NCBI GenBank assembly: GCA_022605425.2 | Contig: JAKIMF020000011.1 | Location: 930,001 to 994,000 of the forward strand | Direction of reading: 5' to 3' | Length of the DNA: 64,000 nucleotides | Source of the DNA: Hamiltosporidium tvaerminnensis | Lineage: Eukaryota > Microsporidia > Dubosqiidae | Part shown: positions 11,621-22,368 of the stretch, piece by piece | Numbering within the stretch: position 1 is the first letter of the stretch | Layout: each line of letters starts with the position of its first letter | Translations under genes and position numbers: made by a program | The notes under the pieces: model-generated | The model's input: only the letters and a program-made list of their open reading frames with translations | Told to the model about the DNA's origin: nothing | Database searches by the model: none

Positions 11621-12938
11621 TTTTTCGATATTTATATTCTTTTGCTTTCATTTAGATAAAATGAATGAATTTTTATTCAAAAATATTAATTATAAGGAAT
11701 AACTGTTGTTCTTAACTCATACAAATAGTATTAACTGGACTCATTAGAGATATTAAAAAAACGAAATTTTTTTTATCTAAGTAATTTTTGAGTAAAATAA
11801 GAATTTTCTAAACGTATGAATATTTATATTTGATTAATAACCAAATTAGTTATATAAAGCTTTAAATGAAACCTTTTCTAGAAGTATATTAATATTTATT
11901 TGATCATAAATTTAATTTAAAATAAATTTTTTATCTTTTTTGTCTCATAAGATATCATAGGTTTTTAAAGCCACTTATTACTTTTATAATTAGATTTATC
12001 TGTTCATAGGTAAATTACGAATCAATTAAACCAATTAATATGTTTGAAGCAAGTAAGGTAGTTACTTGTGTTTAATATCTCAAATAAATATACTAAATAA
12101 AAGTTTTATTAAATTATTCACTAAAAAATAGTATATTAGACTTAGAGATTAAATTCTTTATTTTAAACCAAAATTAGAAGTAACTTTATAATTTTGTAGT
12201 TATAATTACAGAATATGAAAAGTTATTTTAATTTGAATTCGAAATATCGGTCTAAATAATAATTTAAAATTCTAAATATCTCTTTATAGAAAGTAAATCA
12301 ACAAAATTAGATAATTTTAATTAGATTAAATATAACAATTGTTGAGAACAAAACGGAATAAATAAACAAGAACAACCATTTCTCATTTATGGTTGTAATT
12401 CTTACTTTAGAGTAGATTATTTATTGATTAAATAGAAATAATTAACAAAGCGCTATTTATTTAATCTTATTGTAAATTAGACGGAATAATCTCTATCCTT
12501 ATACAATATATTTTGTTTTTAATAAACTTTTTCTTATTGTTTTGAGATATTTGAATATCTAAGTTGAATTGATTTGTCTTATAAAAATATTTTTGAAAAT
12601 TTTATATTTACATAAATATAAACTAAAATCCAAATAAAACAAAGGTAAAAGTATGATAATCTCTAAGTATGAAATATCATGAATATTTAGATTTGATAAA
12701 ATTAACTTTGTTTATTTTTATATAAACTTTAATACAAGATAATTGGTCATTAAAAGATAATTTCGAAGATTTTAATTGATCAAATATTAATCTCGAATAC
12801 TTGATATCAAAAATGACTTATCAAAATTATTTTTTTCCTTTTGAGGTAAATGATTGATTTGATTTTAAGAATAAAATTTAAGGAACCAATAATTGAAAAA
12901 AATAGCATTTTTAAAGAAAAAAAAAAGACAATCAAATT
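11621..12938. other. AT-rich intergenic, 1.3 kb
   Basis: No gene, repeat copy or retroelement fragment was recognised. The last ~100 nt are the leader of the membrane protein gene. Confidence 0.5.
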
Positions 12939-13712
12939 ATGAAGGAACTTGAGACAATATTGATACTTTTTATGTTGAACAGCGGTATGATAAATGCTAG
13001 TGATAGTGATCTTAGATCTCAAATAGGACTACCTTTACCTTTGTTTGTAGAAAGATATCCAACTATTTTCGATATAAACTGTATTATGTTTGTTTTGTTT
13101 AATATATTGTTTTTTGTAGTTGCTCTATTGCCACAGGATAAACTAGAGAAATTTCAGAAAAGTTTAGTGGCCGGTATCGGAGCATTTTATACTGTATATC
13201 ACCTATCAGGGTTTTTACCTTTGATAAAAATATTTTCCAGATTAGGATCATTGGCAGCAGCAGTTGTGGTAGCCGTGTCATCTTATATGAACAAAGATCT
13301 GTGTAATCTCGGTCTTTCTATACCAAGTGGATACATAGCAGGATATATGACCATAGCAATTATACGATCGTTTGGTTTTTTCGGGTTTTTATTTTTGTTC
13401 GCGATTTACACAGGTATTTTTTTCTTGCTTGGTAAATTTCGTGAAAAAGAACACTATGGAGCATGTAGAGGGCTGATTTTAACGTATTGTTTCTTGGTCA
13501 TCACTTCTCTACTCACACCATTATCGATATTTAGATCAGTTCATGGCCTCTTATGGGCAGGCGTCTTTATAATCGATATAATCGGATTACTTATTCTTAT
13601 ATCAATGCCACCTGCAATATTTATGTACACCGTTTTTAAAAGTAAAGTATTGGAAGTTGTTTTGGGGAAAAAAGACAACAAACCACAACAAAAAGAAAAT
13701 TCTGAAGCTTGA
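12939..13712 (+). CDS. multi-pass membrane protein, unknown family
   Basis: This 257-aa protein begins with a hydrophobic stretch that could be a signal peptide (residues 5-20, ending MINA-SDSD). About seven further hydrophobic segments follow near 45-64, 76-96, 102-117, 128-143, 145-165, 177-197 and 203-233. The C-terminus is short, charged and rich in Lys and Gln (about 243-257), and presumably cytosolic. No transporter signature was recognised. It is flanked downstream by a minisatellite that begins right after the stop. An integral membrane protein is well supported; the function is not known. Confidence 0.75.
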   Translation: MKELETILILFMLNSGMINASDSDLRSQIGLPLPLFVERYPTIFDINCIMFVLFNILFFVVALLPQDKLEKFQKSLVAGIGAFYTVYHLSGFLPLIKIFSRLGSLAAAVVVAVSSYMNKDLCNLGLSIPSGYIAGYMTIAIIRSFGFFGFLFLFAIYTGIFFLLGKFREKEHYGACRGLILTYCFLVITSLLTPLSIFRSVHGLLWAGVFIIDIIGLLILISMPPAIFMYTVFKSKVLEVVLGKKDNKPQQKENSEA

Positions 13713-13734
13713 AATTAAAAAAAAGTTTTGTTTT

Positions 13735-14000
13735 AATATTTTCCTCTAATTATTTGTTGAAATTCAAAAACTAAGAATTAAAAGTTTTGTTTTAACTTTA
13801 TTTCTATTATTTATCGTCAAAAATTCTCTTAATTCAAAGAAATTAAAACTAGAACATAAATTTAAGTTATTTCTATTATTTATCGTCAAAAATTCTCTTA
13901 ATTCAAAGAATTAAAAATAAAACATAAATTTAAGTTATTTCTATTATTTATCTTTAAAAATTCTTACTATTCAAGGAAATTAAAAATAAAACTTAAATTT
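13735..14000. repeat. minisatellite of ~69-bp units
   Basis: Three clear units begin near 13798, 13867 and 13935 with TTATTTCTATTATTTATC and contain an AATTCAAAGAAATTAAAA-like core. A more diverged unit starts close to the stop codon of the preceding gene. Confidence 0.85.
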
Positions 14001-14683
14001 AATTTTTTCAAACATTATCTCTAAAAATTTTTACTAAATTAAGTAGTTTAAATTTAAAAGATAAATTTTTATTTTTTTTTATTTTTTAAAGTTTGCTACA
14101 ATAAAAATAATTTTGATCAAATATAATCTGAAAATACTTTAAACCATAGAAAATATATCTTTATAAAAATAAATAATTTAAAAAAAAAACTTATTTTACT
14201 ATTCATATCTATTATAATCTAAACGTTTTATATAAACATTTATTTGTAATCTAACAATTTATAATGGAATTGTATTTTATTTAAAATTAAAAATTTAAAA
14301 AAAATAAAAACTTATATCTTTAAATTTTTAGAAGTTATTTATTTTAGTTAATAATCTGATTAAAAAATATCAATCTTATTGAAATCCACGTTTTCTTTTT
14401 TATCAGACGAGAAATAATTAAAATTAATTGATAAAAATATATTTTAAGAGTTATATAGTATTTCTAATAAATATTTGTTTTCGATTAGTACGATTGAAAA
14501 ATTTGTAAATTATGTAAATACTTACAAAAAATATTGGATTTTATATAAATATTCATATTTAAGTGTTACGAATTAAATCCAATACATTGTTTTTTTCATT
14601 TACTCTCTATTGATTTATTCCAAAAGGAGAAATAATATTGATTTCTAATTTTTAAATATAGAACCGTTGTTTATCAATAAGTT
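14001..14683. other. AT-rich intergenic
   Basis: Nothing was recognised apart from a weak TATAG at 14657, which starts 27 nt before the kinase ATG. Confidence 0.5.
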
Positions 14684-15913
14684 ATGAGAATTATTAAATT
14701 TTCTATGATTTTTTTACATCAATTATGTTTTGGTACGCTTTTATACGAATCAAGGAAAGAAAATTCCATACCTATGTCGAAAAATTGTTATGAGAAGAAT
14801 TTTGAGAGTCAGATAGAAATGCTCGGATTTGAAAATGTTGAATTTGTGGCAGAAGGTGAGCATGGATATGTTTTTGGTGCAATAGATAGTATAAATGGAA
14901 AAAAACAGGCGATAAAAGTTTCGAAGTCGAAACCAAGCATTGAGAACGAAATAAATATGTTAAGCGGTCTAGAGCATTCGAATATCATCAAATTACTGAA
15001 TGTAAAGAAACAAAATTCAACAATTTTTATATTTTATGATTTTTATGAAAAAACGCTATATAAATTCGTAGATAAAAATAAAATCAACCAACGTAAAAAA
15101 AAAATTATTATTAAACAATTGCTAGATGTATTGGTATATTTAAATGAAAAGCAAATAATTCACAACGATTTAAATCCAAACAATATAATGATTCAAAACT
15201 CATACACCGTTCGTGTAATCGATTTTGGTATTTCTTGCTCTAAAGAGTCACCAAAAAATTTATTCATGTCAAATCTATCAGAAGAAGATAACAAAAAATA
15301 TTTTCATTATTCACCCGAAGTTAGAGATTTGGCACAAACTTTTGATGAAAAAACAGACATTTGGTCATTGGGATGTGTCATTTATTTCATTGAAACCAAA
15401 AAAAAGCTAACAGAATATATTTTAGAAGAAAATCTTCAAGAAAAATACCGAAAATTTATTTCATATTTCATACACAAGGATCCTTCATACAGAATCAGCG
15501 CAGAAATAGCACGTATGTCTGATTTTTTTGATGATATTTACAAACAAATGTTTTGTTTTTGTTGTCTCCGAAGCAAAATTTATTTTCTAAACGAAATAGA
15601 ATATCGAATAGAAAATGATATTCTTTTATTCGAAAGAGAAGAATTTCACTATCAAATCCACTGCAAACATACCATCGAATCAATTATTCTCTATCAAGAA
15701 AAACTATCAGTTATACGTCGAAACAATCAGGATTTCATAAAGCAGAATCCAAATTTCGAGTTCAGTAAAAAATGTAAATTTTTAGTTTATCTTAACCAAA
15801 CCAAATATATGCTATACGAGTTACCAATCGAGCATTTCTGTGTTGTGTGGCAAGCATTCCGGTTACTCAAAGACCAAAATATATCCACAGGTTTAAAAAA
15901 ACACGTTTTTTAG
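14684..15913 (+). CDS. protein kinase with probable signal peptide
   Basis: This is a 409-aa Ser/Thr-type kinase. Residues 1-20 are hydrophobic after MRIIK, fitting a signal peptide or anchor, so the enzyme may be exported. Kinase landmarks are the Gly loop GEHGYV (58-63), AIK with Lys78, a helix-C Glu at 87 or 89, HND with catalytic Asp162 followed by LNPNN, DFG (180-182), SPE (210-212), DIWSLG (225-230) and Arg270. All catalytic residues are present. HND replaces HRD, and the Lys of the usual DLKPEN is Asn164. Residues about 285-409 form an unrecognised C-terminal domain with a Cys cluster (CFCC near 291). Whether it is a host-targeted effector or works in the secretory pathway cannot be told from sequence. 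Confidence 0.88.
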   Translation: MRIIKFSMIFLHQLCFGTLLYESRKENSIPMSKNCYEKNFESQIEMLGFENVEFVAEGEHGYVFGAIDSINGKKQAIKVSKSKPSIENEINMLSGLEHSNIIKLLNVKKQNSTIFIFYDFYEKTLYKFVDKNKINQRKKKIIIKQLLDVLVYLNEKQIIHNDLNPNNIMIQNSYTVRVIDFGISCSKESPKNLFMSNLSEEDNKKYFHYSPEVRDLAQTFDEKTDIWSLGCVIYFIETKKKLTEYILEENLQEKYRKFISYFIHKDPSYRISAEIARMSDFFDDIYKQMFCFCCLRSKIYFLNEIEYRIENDILLFEREEFHYQIHCKHTIESIILYQEKLSVIRRNNQDFIKQNPNFEFSKKCKFLVYLNQTKYMLYELPIEHFCVVWQAFRLLKDQNISTGLKKHVF

Positions 15914-16665
15914 AAAATTTAAATATTTTCATTAAATATTTTTAATAGAAAATTAAAATCGATTTATCAGTAGAATTTTTTTGATTTAAATAAATATTTT
16001 GATCTTAAATTTATAAACTCTACAACTTAATAATAGTAAAATATATTCTTTAATACCAATATCATCTAATACTTAGTTTTAACCATTTATCTCGTTGATA
16101 CTGTTTGTTTATCAATTAAACGAACTTCTTTTTTATCGGTCTAAAAATTTTTTTACATTCCAATTTCTATAATCGATTTCATAGTTTAATTAAAAGTTCA
16201 TATTTTTATCAGAATTTATTTTTCTATTTTTATTCCAATTAAGAATTCATATTTTTATCCCAATTTCATATTCCAATTTATAATTTATTCTATTTTTATC
16301 CAATTCATTTTCTATTTTTATTCTAATTTATAATCTTCATATTTCCTTTAAAATACAATCTCTTTGAGATATAAAAAACTATTATCAATATAAATATCAA
16401 GTAATTTAATATATCTCTTATATTACAATTAAATACATTTATAATTAAGCTTTACCACCCAAACATATCAATCTAAACACACATACTTATAATTAAATAA
16501 TTTATATAAGATATATTATTTCCATGAAATAAACTTTTATTTCTTTAAATATCTTAAATTCTAAAACTGTAAAGTAGAATATTACACGTAAACATTTATA
16601 AATCATAAATTTTTACTTTTAACCTTCTTTATAAAGTATTTACTTTTTTAATATAAATAAAAATA
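15914..16665. other. AT-rich intergenic with TTTTTATCC-type repetition
   Basis: No gene was seen. Around 16190-16330 there are loosely tandem TTCTATTTTTATCCAATT-like blocks, a decayed minisatellite. Confidence 0.5.
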
Positions 16666-17391
16666 CTTTATTTAAAAGTATCAGATCTTTTTAAAACAGT
16701 GGCAAGTGTTATATTTGTTTTCATGACATTAACGCATTCTAGGTTATACATAAATAACTGCTACCCCAAAACTCCATCAGTAACCCATGCGATACCTACC
16801 TCCCAATGACTTTCATCTACCGGGTGTGTAGAACCTAATTAATAGGCGAAGCAGGTGCCCGGAGTTCGTTAATGTCCGTTGCATGGAGTGTGATCGAAAG
16901 CCGAAGCCCCCCCTGGGCTCCCCTAAGACTATGCAGCATTCCCACTTATTCTAAACTTTCTGAACCCAATAAACTTCTAGCTAAGATATATTTCAGAGCT
17001 TTACATGGGGTCCACCTAGATAGTGCAATGACATACCAACAGGTATAACCTGCTACTTAGCTCTCCTGGCTTTAAATGGTTTTTATTTTTATATCTCCCA
17101 GGCGCTAAGCCTTCTAACCCGAGTGAGCAAGGCTAGGTTTCCATGCTTTTATATGGCAATTACCTATATGTTTAGCTGCGTTCTGCAATCTGGTTGCATA
17201 AAAAACACAAATAAATTTGTAGAAAAAGTTTCTCCATTTCTTAGACCTCTTCTCCTCCTAACAACTCTCATGGAACAACCGAAGATGTAGTGTGGTTTTA
17301 TTCCCACCAAAAATCCAAACAATTATCTTCACACCAGTTTCACACACTTATTGCCAAGCAGAAAGTTTTTTATGTGTTATCCTCTCTCCAC
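16666..17391 (+). repeat. ~730-bp dispersed repeat, copy B
   Basis: This is a well-preserved copy beginning CTTTATTTAAAAGTATC and ending GTTATCCTCTCTCCAC. AAATAAAAATA lies immediately outside both ends, a possible but low-complexity target duplication. It directly precedes the R2 tail at 17406. Confidence 0.9.
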
Positions 17392-17405
17392 AAAAATAAA
17401 AATAA

Positions 17406-17822
17406 AAATCTCATCTTAAAAGACTATAAATACCCATGAATGTAGAAGCATACATTCAGTCTATAGTACTTAAGAAAACAGTCGAAACAATTTCCTTTGA
17501 TCGACGAAGAGGATTCGAGTCAGGACTAAATGCCGAAGAGAGCTGGGAGAGAGCGTCAATGGGTGTTATTATGAGAGCAGAGATGCATGAGGAACCAACA
17601 CCCCCTTTAAAAGATGAGAAGAGAGAGGAAGATGGTGCAAAAAATTTTAAACCAAAAAATAAAGCACCCTTTATTTCACAAGGAGGAACCACTTTAGAGG
17701 AACCGACCAATAACATAAATGAAGAATCGGATTAGGAAGAAGAGACAAAAGTGGTTAAAGAGGTAGAAGAAAACATGTAAAAATGGTAAAAAATATTTTA
17801 ACCCAGAATTTTATTAAATAAA
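17406..17822 (+). mobile_element. R2-like 3' fragment (copy 3)
   Basis: This covers only the end of the endonuclease-distal tail and the 3' UTR of the R2-like element, very similar to copy 2. Compared with copy 2, a Leu codon TTG is TAG at 17733-17735, stopping the frame. It ends with CCCAGAATTTTATTAAATA. Confidence 0.9.
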
Positions 17823-18189
17823 AAATATAAGTTGTTTCAATTTATATAAAATACGAAATAAAAATTTTTTTTAAAAATCTTAAATTAAAATCGTAGAGTA
17901 AATAATAATAATATTTTTTAAAAATACTAATAATTCATATATTTAGAGTTACCTCTTACATTCAGTACATTGCTTACTCAATGACTAACAGAGATTTAAT
18001 ATTAGAATTTAAAAAAGTATTAAATAAAATATAATTATGACTAATAATCCTAAAACAAAGAAAGTTCAATTTACTTTTAATTTATAGAATTTCAAAAAAT
18101 ATTTTTCTTTAACTGATCATACCACTGTTTTAATTCTAAAAATAATTCTAAATATTAAAAAAGCTTACAACTTAAAAAAAAGTAAAATT
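17823..18189. other. AT-rich intergenic
   Basis: No gene or repeat copy was recognised. Confidence 0.5.
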
Positions 18190-18373
18190 ATAAAAATATT
18201 AAATATAGATAAATAATTATTAACCTAAATCACTTAAACTATTATTTATAACAAATAATCTAATTATTAACCTAAATCATTAGAAATCACTTATAATATT
18301 AATTATAATAAATAAATATTAATCTAATTATTAATCTAATTATTAACTTAAATCACTAGAAATCACTTAGAAA
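18190..18373. repeat. short tandem repetition 3' of HIR1
   Basis: AATTATTAACCTAAATCA and TAGAAATCACTTA-like blocks recur several times up to the HIR1 stop codon. Confidence 0.6.
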
Positions 18374-21300
18374 TTAATTATAATAAATATACCTCTTTAA
18401 CCTTTCTAACATATCAACAACCCATAACTCTAATTTACAATTACAACGCATCTCTTCAAGAAAAATAAAAGCTTCTTTTTTTCTATCAAAATCACACAAA
18501 CACTTAAAAATATAAAAATACTTTTCACACATCCACTCATTAAAACACCTACTACACAGAAACAGCCGTACAGCTTTTCGAGCAATACCAATCATTCCAT
18601 CTACATCTTTAACATGTTTATACACACTAAACTTATACTCTAAATCTAAAACTGTTTGATCTGTTTCTCCTCGCATAGGTATATCTAAAGAAGTATTGTA
18701 TATAGAATTGTACATACTTTCTAATTGTATCCAACTTTTCATATTTCGATCGTAAAAAAAATGTAAAAATTTATTTTTTATTTTGTATTTCGCCACCAAA
18801 AAATACTTTTTGTCCAAATTTAAACCAATCAAAATACCGTTAAAAGGTAAATTGTCTCGAATTATATTTTTCTTCTTTTTCAAATTCCAAACCTTAAAAA
18901 TAGAATCTACACATAAAACAACCAAATACACATCTGAACAGTCACACATAACAACCTCAGACACTGCAATACACGGAAATATTAAAATACCAGAAACAGT
19001 AGAATATATAAAAATAGAAGAAGAAATAGAATCAACAGAGTGGATATTATCAGTTGTATCATTGGTTGTATTTGTTTTATCAGTTTTAATATTATTTGAA
19101 TTTATAGTTTTATCAGTTGATTTATCAGTTGTTTTATCAATTTTATTGTCAATAGTATTATTATCAGTTGTATTTGTATTATTAATGGTTTCATAGAGAT
19201 TTACACTTTTACCTCTCTCCTTACCATTACTACCCCAATCCTTATCATCCTCATTATTTCTTATATCTGTTACAATTTTAAATTCATTTTTATTTCCAAC
19301 AATACGACTCACAACAACAAAATACTGTTTATTAAAACAAACATGACTAATCAATTCACTTTCAATTTCATAAAAAATATTTTCATTTTTCCACACACAA
19401 AAAGAACTTAAAGTTGGTAAATTTTTAACTTCAATTCTATATTCACCAATACTTTTTGTTATTTTAGGTACCACTTTACTAGTTTCATAAAAATTATTTT
19501 TTTTTGAAATAAAAATTGCTAGAAAAGACTCTTTTATAGAAGTAATAATACCTTGTGTTTTTATGGTGGTATTGTCTTCTAATGGAGCAATCAAAATAGG
19601 TTTTATTCTTTTTCTTGGTAAAGTATTTTCATTCTTTGTTTCATCTTTTTTTATATCTTTTATATCTTTTATATCTTTTGTATCTTTTATATCTATAGTT
19701 ATTTCATTTTTAATTTCGTTATTTATCTCTTTTATTTTATTTAATTCATTTTTAAATTCATTTTTAATTTCGTTATTTATACCTTTAATTATTTCATTTT
19801 TAGTTTGATTTTTAATTTCGTTATCTATTTCATTTTTAATTTCTTTAATTTTAACTTTTTTAATTTCTTTCTTAAATCCATTACTCTCTTCTTTCTTAAT
19901 TCCAATACTCTCTTCCTTCTTATCTATATCTCCATCTATATTATCACTATATCTCCCAATTTCATATGGAATTGTTTCTTCTACACTTTCTTTACATATC
20001 TTTTCTCCCAACTCATTCTCTTTAAACTCTATTCTTCTCAAATATCCATCATACGATACAAAATATAGAACATTACCATCACTTGACCAACACATATCTA
20101 ATACAGGCTGGTGACTAACATTTTTTAATAAAACAAACGGTTTTTCATTTAACGAATTCCATAGAGAAATACTTTTATCTTGTGAAGCAACAGCAACAAC
20201 ATAATAAGGAAAAGAATCATCAATCTGTCCGTTATCTCCATTTCTCTGTTCTTTGATATTCTTATTCCCATTTATCTGTCTCTTTGCTTCATTAATCTGT
20301 TCGTTACTCTTGCTCACTTCAATCTGTTCTTTGACATTCTTATCTTCTTCGATCTGATCCTTATCTTCATTAATCTGTTCGTTACTCTTACTCACTTCAA
20401 TCTGCCCCTTCACACTCTCATCAAAAGAAATCTCTCTTTTCACACTCTTACTTCCTTCTTCTATCTCCCCACAATCCCTATTACCTAAAGTAATTTGCCC
20501 CTTCATAGCTTTATACACATACGGATTAAAACAAACTACCTCAATAGGTGCCACATGTCCTATAAAAGAAAACTCACTATTAAACTTACCAACCCCTAAT
20601 ACTTCTACACTATCACACTTATTGTTAAAACATAAACCAACACCCACATACTTACAATCCGGTGAAAAACTCATCCGACAAAAGAAAGACTCAATTACAG
20701 TTCCATAAAATATATCTTCTATAGTTTTAAAAACCACAATTTTTAGATTTTTTGTGATATTTCCTTTGATATTTCCTACGTTGTTTTTTGTGGTATTTCT
20801 TCTGTCATTTCCTATGTTATTTCCTATGTCATTTCTTACGTCATTTCCTATGTCATTTCTTACGTTATTTAATATTTTATAAATTATCAGTTTGTTTTCG
20901 TTTTGAATTAAAAAATATTTCGAATTTCTATCTACTGTAATACCTTTTATAGGATGTTTTACTTTTATAGAATAAATCAAATCAAAATTTCCTAATTTGT
21001 AAATATTTACCTTTAAATCACACCCACCTGTAAAAAGAAAATCGTTTGAAAATTCAAGTGAATTTACATCAGAAGAATGATGTTTAAATTTCTTAAAAAG
21101 TTTGTAGGAATTAAGATTATTATTAGTGTGGATATTAGCATGGTTATGCGTATGGTGTTCAGCACGGTTATCCGTATGGTTGTTAGTATCTTTATTAGCA
21201 TAGTTGTTAGTATCGTTGTCAGTATCTTTATTAGTATTATCTTTAGTATCTATATTACTCTCTACATTACTACCTACTCTATTATCTAATTTACATCCTA

Positions 21301-21610
21301 CTTTACTAATACTATTACATTCCTTATTACTATCCCCTACCTCACTCCTGCTCTCCTCTCTCATCACACATACGTAATTATCATCACCACTCGTTACAAG
21401 ATACTTATTATCATAACTAAACCTTACACATAAAACACTACCACTATGATTAACAATACTAACACTCTTACTAAAATCTTTATTCCATATTTTTATTTCT
21501 CCATTTAGAGAAGAAGTAACGGTTATTCTTCTTATATTGGTTGCTACAGAAAATATAGAAAGTGGCTTGTTGTTGTAAATATGACATATTATTTTATTAG
21601 ATATTATCAT
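18374..21610 (-). CDS. HIR1: HIR1/HIRA histone chaperone, WD40 protein
   Basis: This 1,078-aa protein is a HIRA-type chaperone, part of the replication-independent H3-H4 deposition complex in the nucleus. An N-terminal WD40 propeller is visible: GEIKIWN (37-43), HSGSVLCVRFS (55-65), SGDD (74-77), HHSSDVNSLEFS (177-188), FIGHVAPIEVVCFNP (349-363), ASQDKSISLWN (475-485) and VLDMCWSSDG (503-512). These match HIRA blades in order. RKRIKPILI (666-674) fits the B domain that binds ASF1. A C-terminal HIRA domain follows near 870-985 (VSGILIFP...FKVWNL). Long Asn/Asp/Lys-rich insertions interrupt the propeller loops (88-168, 250-288, 368-465) and the linker (555-660). A CCC motif and TATAAATAT lie upstream of the ATG. 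Confidence 0.88.
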   Translation of the reverse strand: MIISNKIICHIYNNKPLSIFSVATNIRRITVTSSLNGEIKIWNKDFSKSVSIVNHSGSVLCVRFSYDNKYLVTSGDDNYVCVMREESRSEVGDSNKECNSISKVGCKLDNRVGSNVESNIDTKDNTNKDTDNDTNNYANKDTNNHTDNRAEHHTHNHANIHTNNNLNSYKLFKKFKHHSSDVNSLEFSNDFLFTGGCDLKVNIYKLGNFDLIYSIKVKHPIKGITVDRNSKYFLIQNENKLIIYKILNNVRNDIGNDVRNDIGNNIGNDRRNTTKNNVGNIKGNITKNLKIVVFKTIEDIFYGTVIESFFCRMSFSPDCKYVGVGLCFNNKCDSVEVLGVGKFNSEFSFIGHVAPIEVVCFNPYVYKAMKGQITLGNRDCGEIEEGSKSVKREISFDESVKGQIEVSKSNEQINEDKDQIEEDKNVKEQIEVSKSNEQINEAKRQINGNKNIKEQRNGDNGQIDDSFPYYVVAVASQDKSISLWNSLNEKPFVLLKNVSHQPVLDMCWSSDGNVLYFVSYDGYLRRIEFKENELGEKICKESVEETIPYEIGRYSDNIDGDIDKKEESIGIKKEESNGFKKEIKKVKIKEIKNEIDNEIKNQTKNEIIKGINNEIKNEFKNELNKIKEINNEIKNEITIDIKDTKDIKDIKDIKKDETKNENTLPRKRIKPILIAPLEDNTTIKTQGIITSIKESFLAIFISKKNNFYETSKVVPKITKSIGEYRIEVKNLPTLSSFCVWKNENIFYEIESELISHVCFNKQYFVVVSRIVGNKNEFKIVTDIRNNEDDKDWGSNGKERGKSVNLYETINNTNTTDNNTIDNKIDKTTDKSTDKTINSNNIKTDKTNTTNDTTDNIHSVDSISSSIFIYSTVSGILIFPCIAVSEVVMCDCSDVYLVVLCVDSIFKVWNLKKKKNIIRDNLPFNGILIGLNLDKKYFLVAKYKIKNKFLHFFYDRNMKSWIQLESMYNSIYNTSLDIPMRGETDQTVLDLEYKFSVYKHVKDVDGMIGIARKAVRLFLCSRCFNEWMCEKYFYIFKCLCDFDRKKEAFIFLEEMRCNCKLELWVVDMLERLKRYIYYN

Positions 21611-21618
21611 AGTAAAAA

Positions 21619-21642
21619 GGGTTTGTAAGAGAAATATTTATA
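21619..21642 (-). promoter_or_regulatory. TATA and CCC motif upstream of HIR1
   Basis: On the minus strand TATAAATAT (21634-21642) starts 32 nt before the ATG, and CCC (21619-21621) lies eight nt before it. Confidence 0.5.
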
Positions 21643-21921
21643 GAAAGGAATATTAAAAAATAAATGAAAATTGGATATATATTGCTATATTTATGTAGAT
21701 TTTGATATATTTGAATGTATTTTGATTTTGATATATTTATTTAAATTTAGATATATTATTTTGATTTTGATATATTTATTTAGATTTTAGATTTTTATTT
21801 AAATTTTGCTATATTTTTGAGATATTTAGAAATATTTGATATATTTTTGAGATATTTTAGATATTTAGACATATTTTGATATATTTAGACACATTTTGAT
21901 ATTTAGATATTCTTATTTAAA
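21643..21921. repeat. TTTTGATATATTTAGAT-type degenerate tandem repeats
   Basis: GATATATTT-like blocks recur from about 21700 to 21910. No gene was seen. Confidence 0.6.
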
Positions 21922-22200
21922 GGTATGAGCGTATAACCACATTAAAAACTATCTGCTTGGCAATGAGTGTGTGAAATTGGTGTGAAAATAATTGTTGACA
22001 TTTTGGTGGATTAAAACCATCCTAGGTATATAGGTCAATCCCATATAATCCCGAGTTATAACAGATTAAAAGAAACAAATGTAAAAAAATTATTTGTTCA
22101 TCCTCGACACCGAGAAGTGAAAGAGGACTGAACTAAGTATTTATTTATTCGTATAGCGCTTTTTCTCCTCATAAAACATTTTTATATGCGACATGATGTA
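21922..22200 (-). repeat. dispersed repeat, variant subfamily (copy G)
   Basis: Read on the minus strand, the last ~90 bp match the end of the ~730-bp family (CACACTCATTGCCAAGCAGA). The body is different and instead matches the segment at 59790-59975, including TCTTTTAATCTGTT and a shared GTGTCGAGGAT. The upstream limit is uncertain. Confidence 0.7.
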
Positions 22201-22368
22201 TTAGACAATCTATTCGGTGTATTTCTTCTTAGATGTTTTTTTTTATTGAAAATCTTTTGATTTAAACAGGTATAAAATTTCATATTGTTCTAATAAATGT
22301 TTTATGCAATTTTATTGTGAATATAAATAAATTGAACATAAGAACGGTAAAAAAAAAGAAATTATAAA

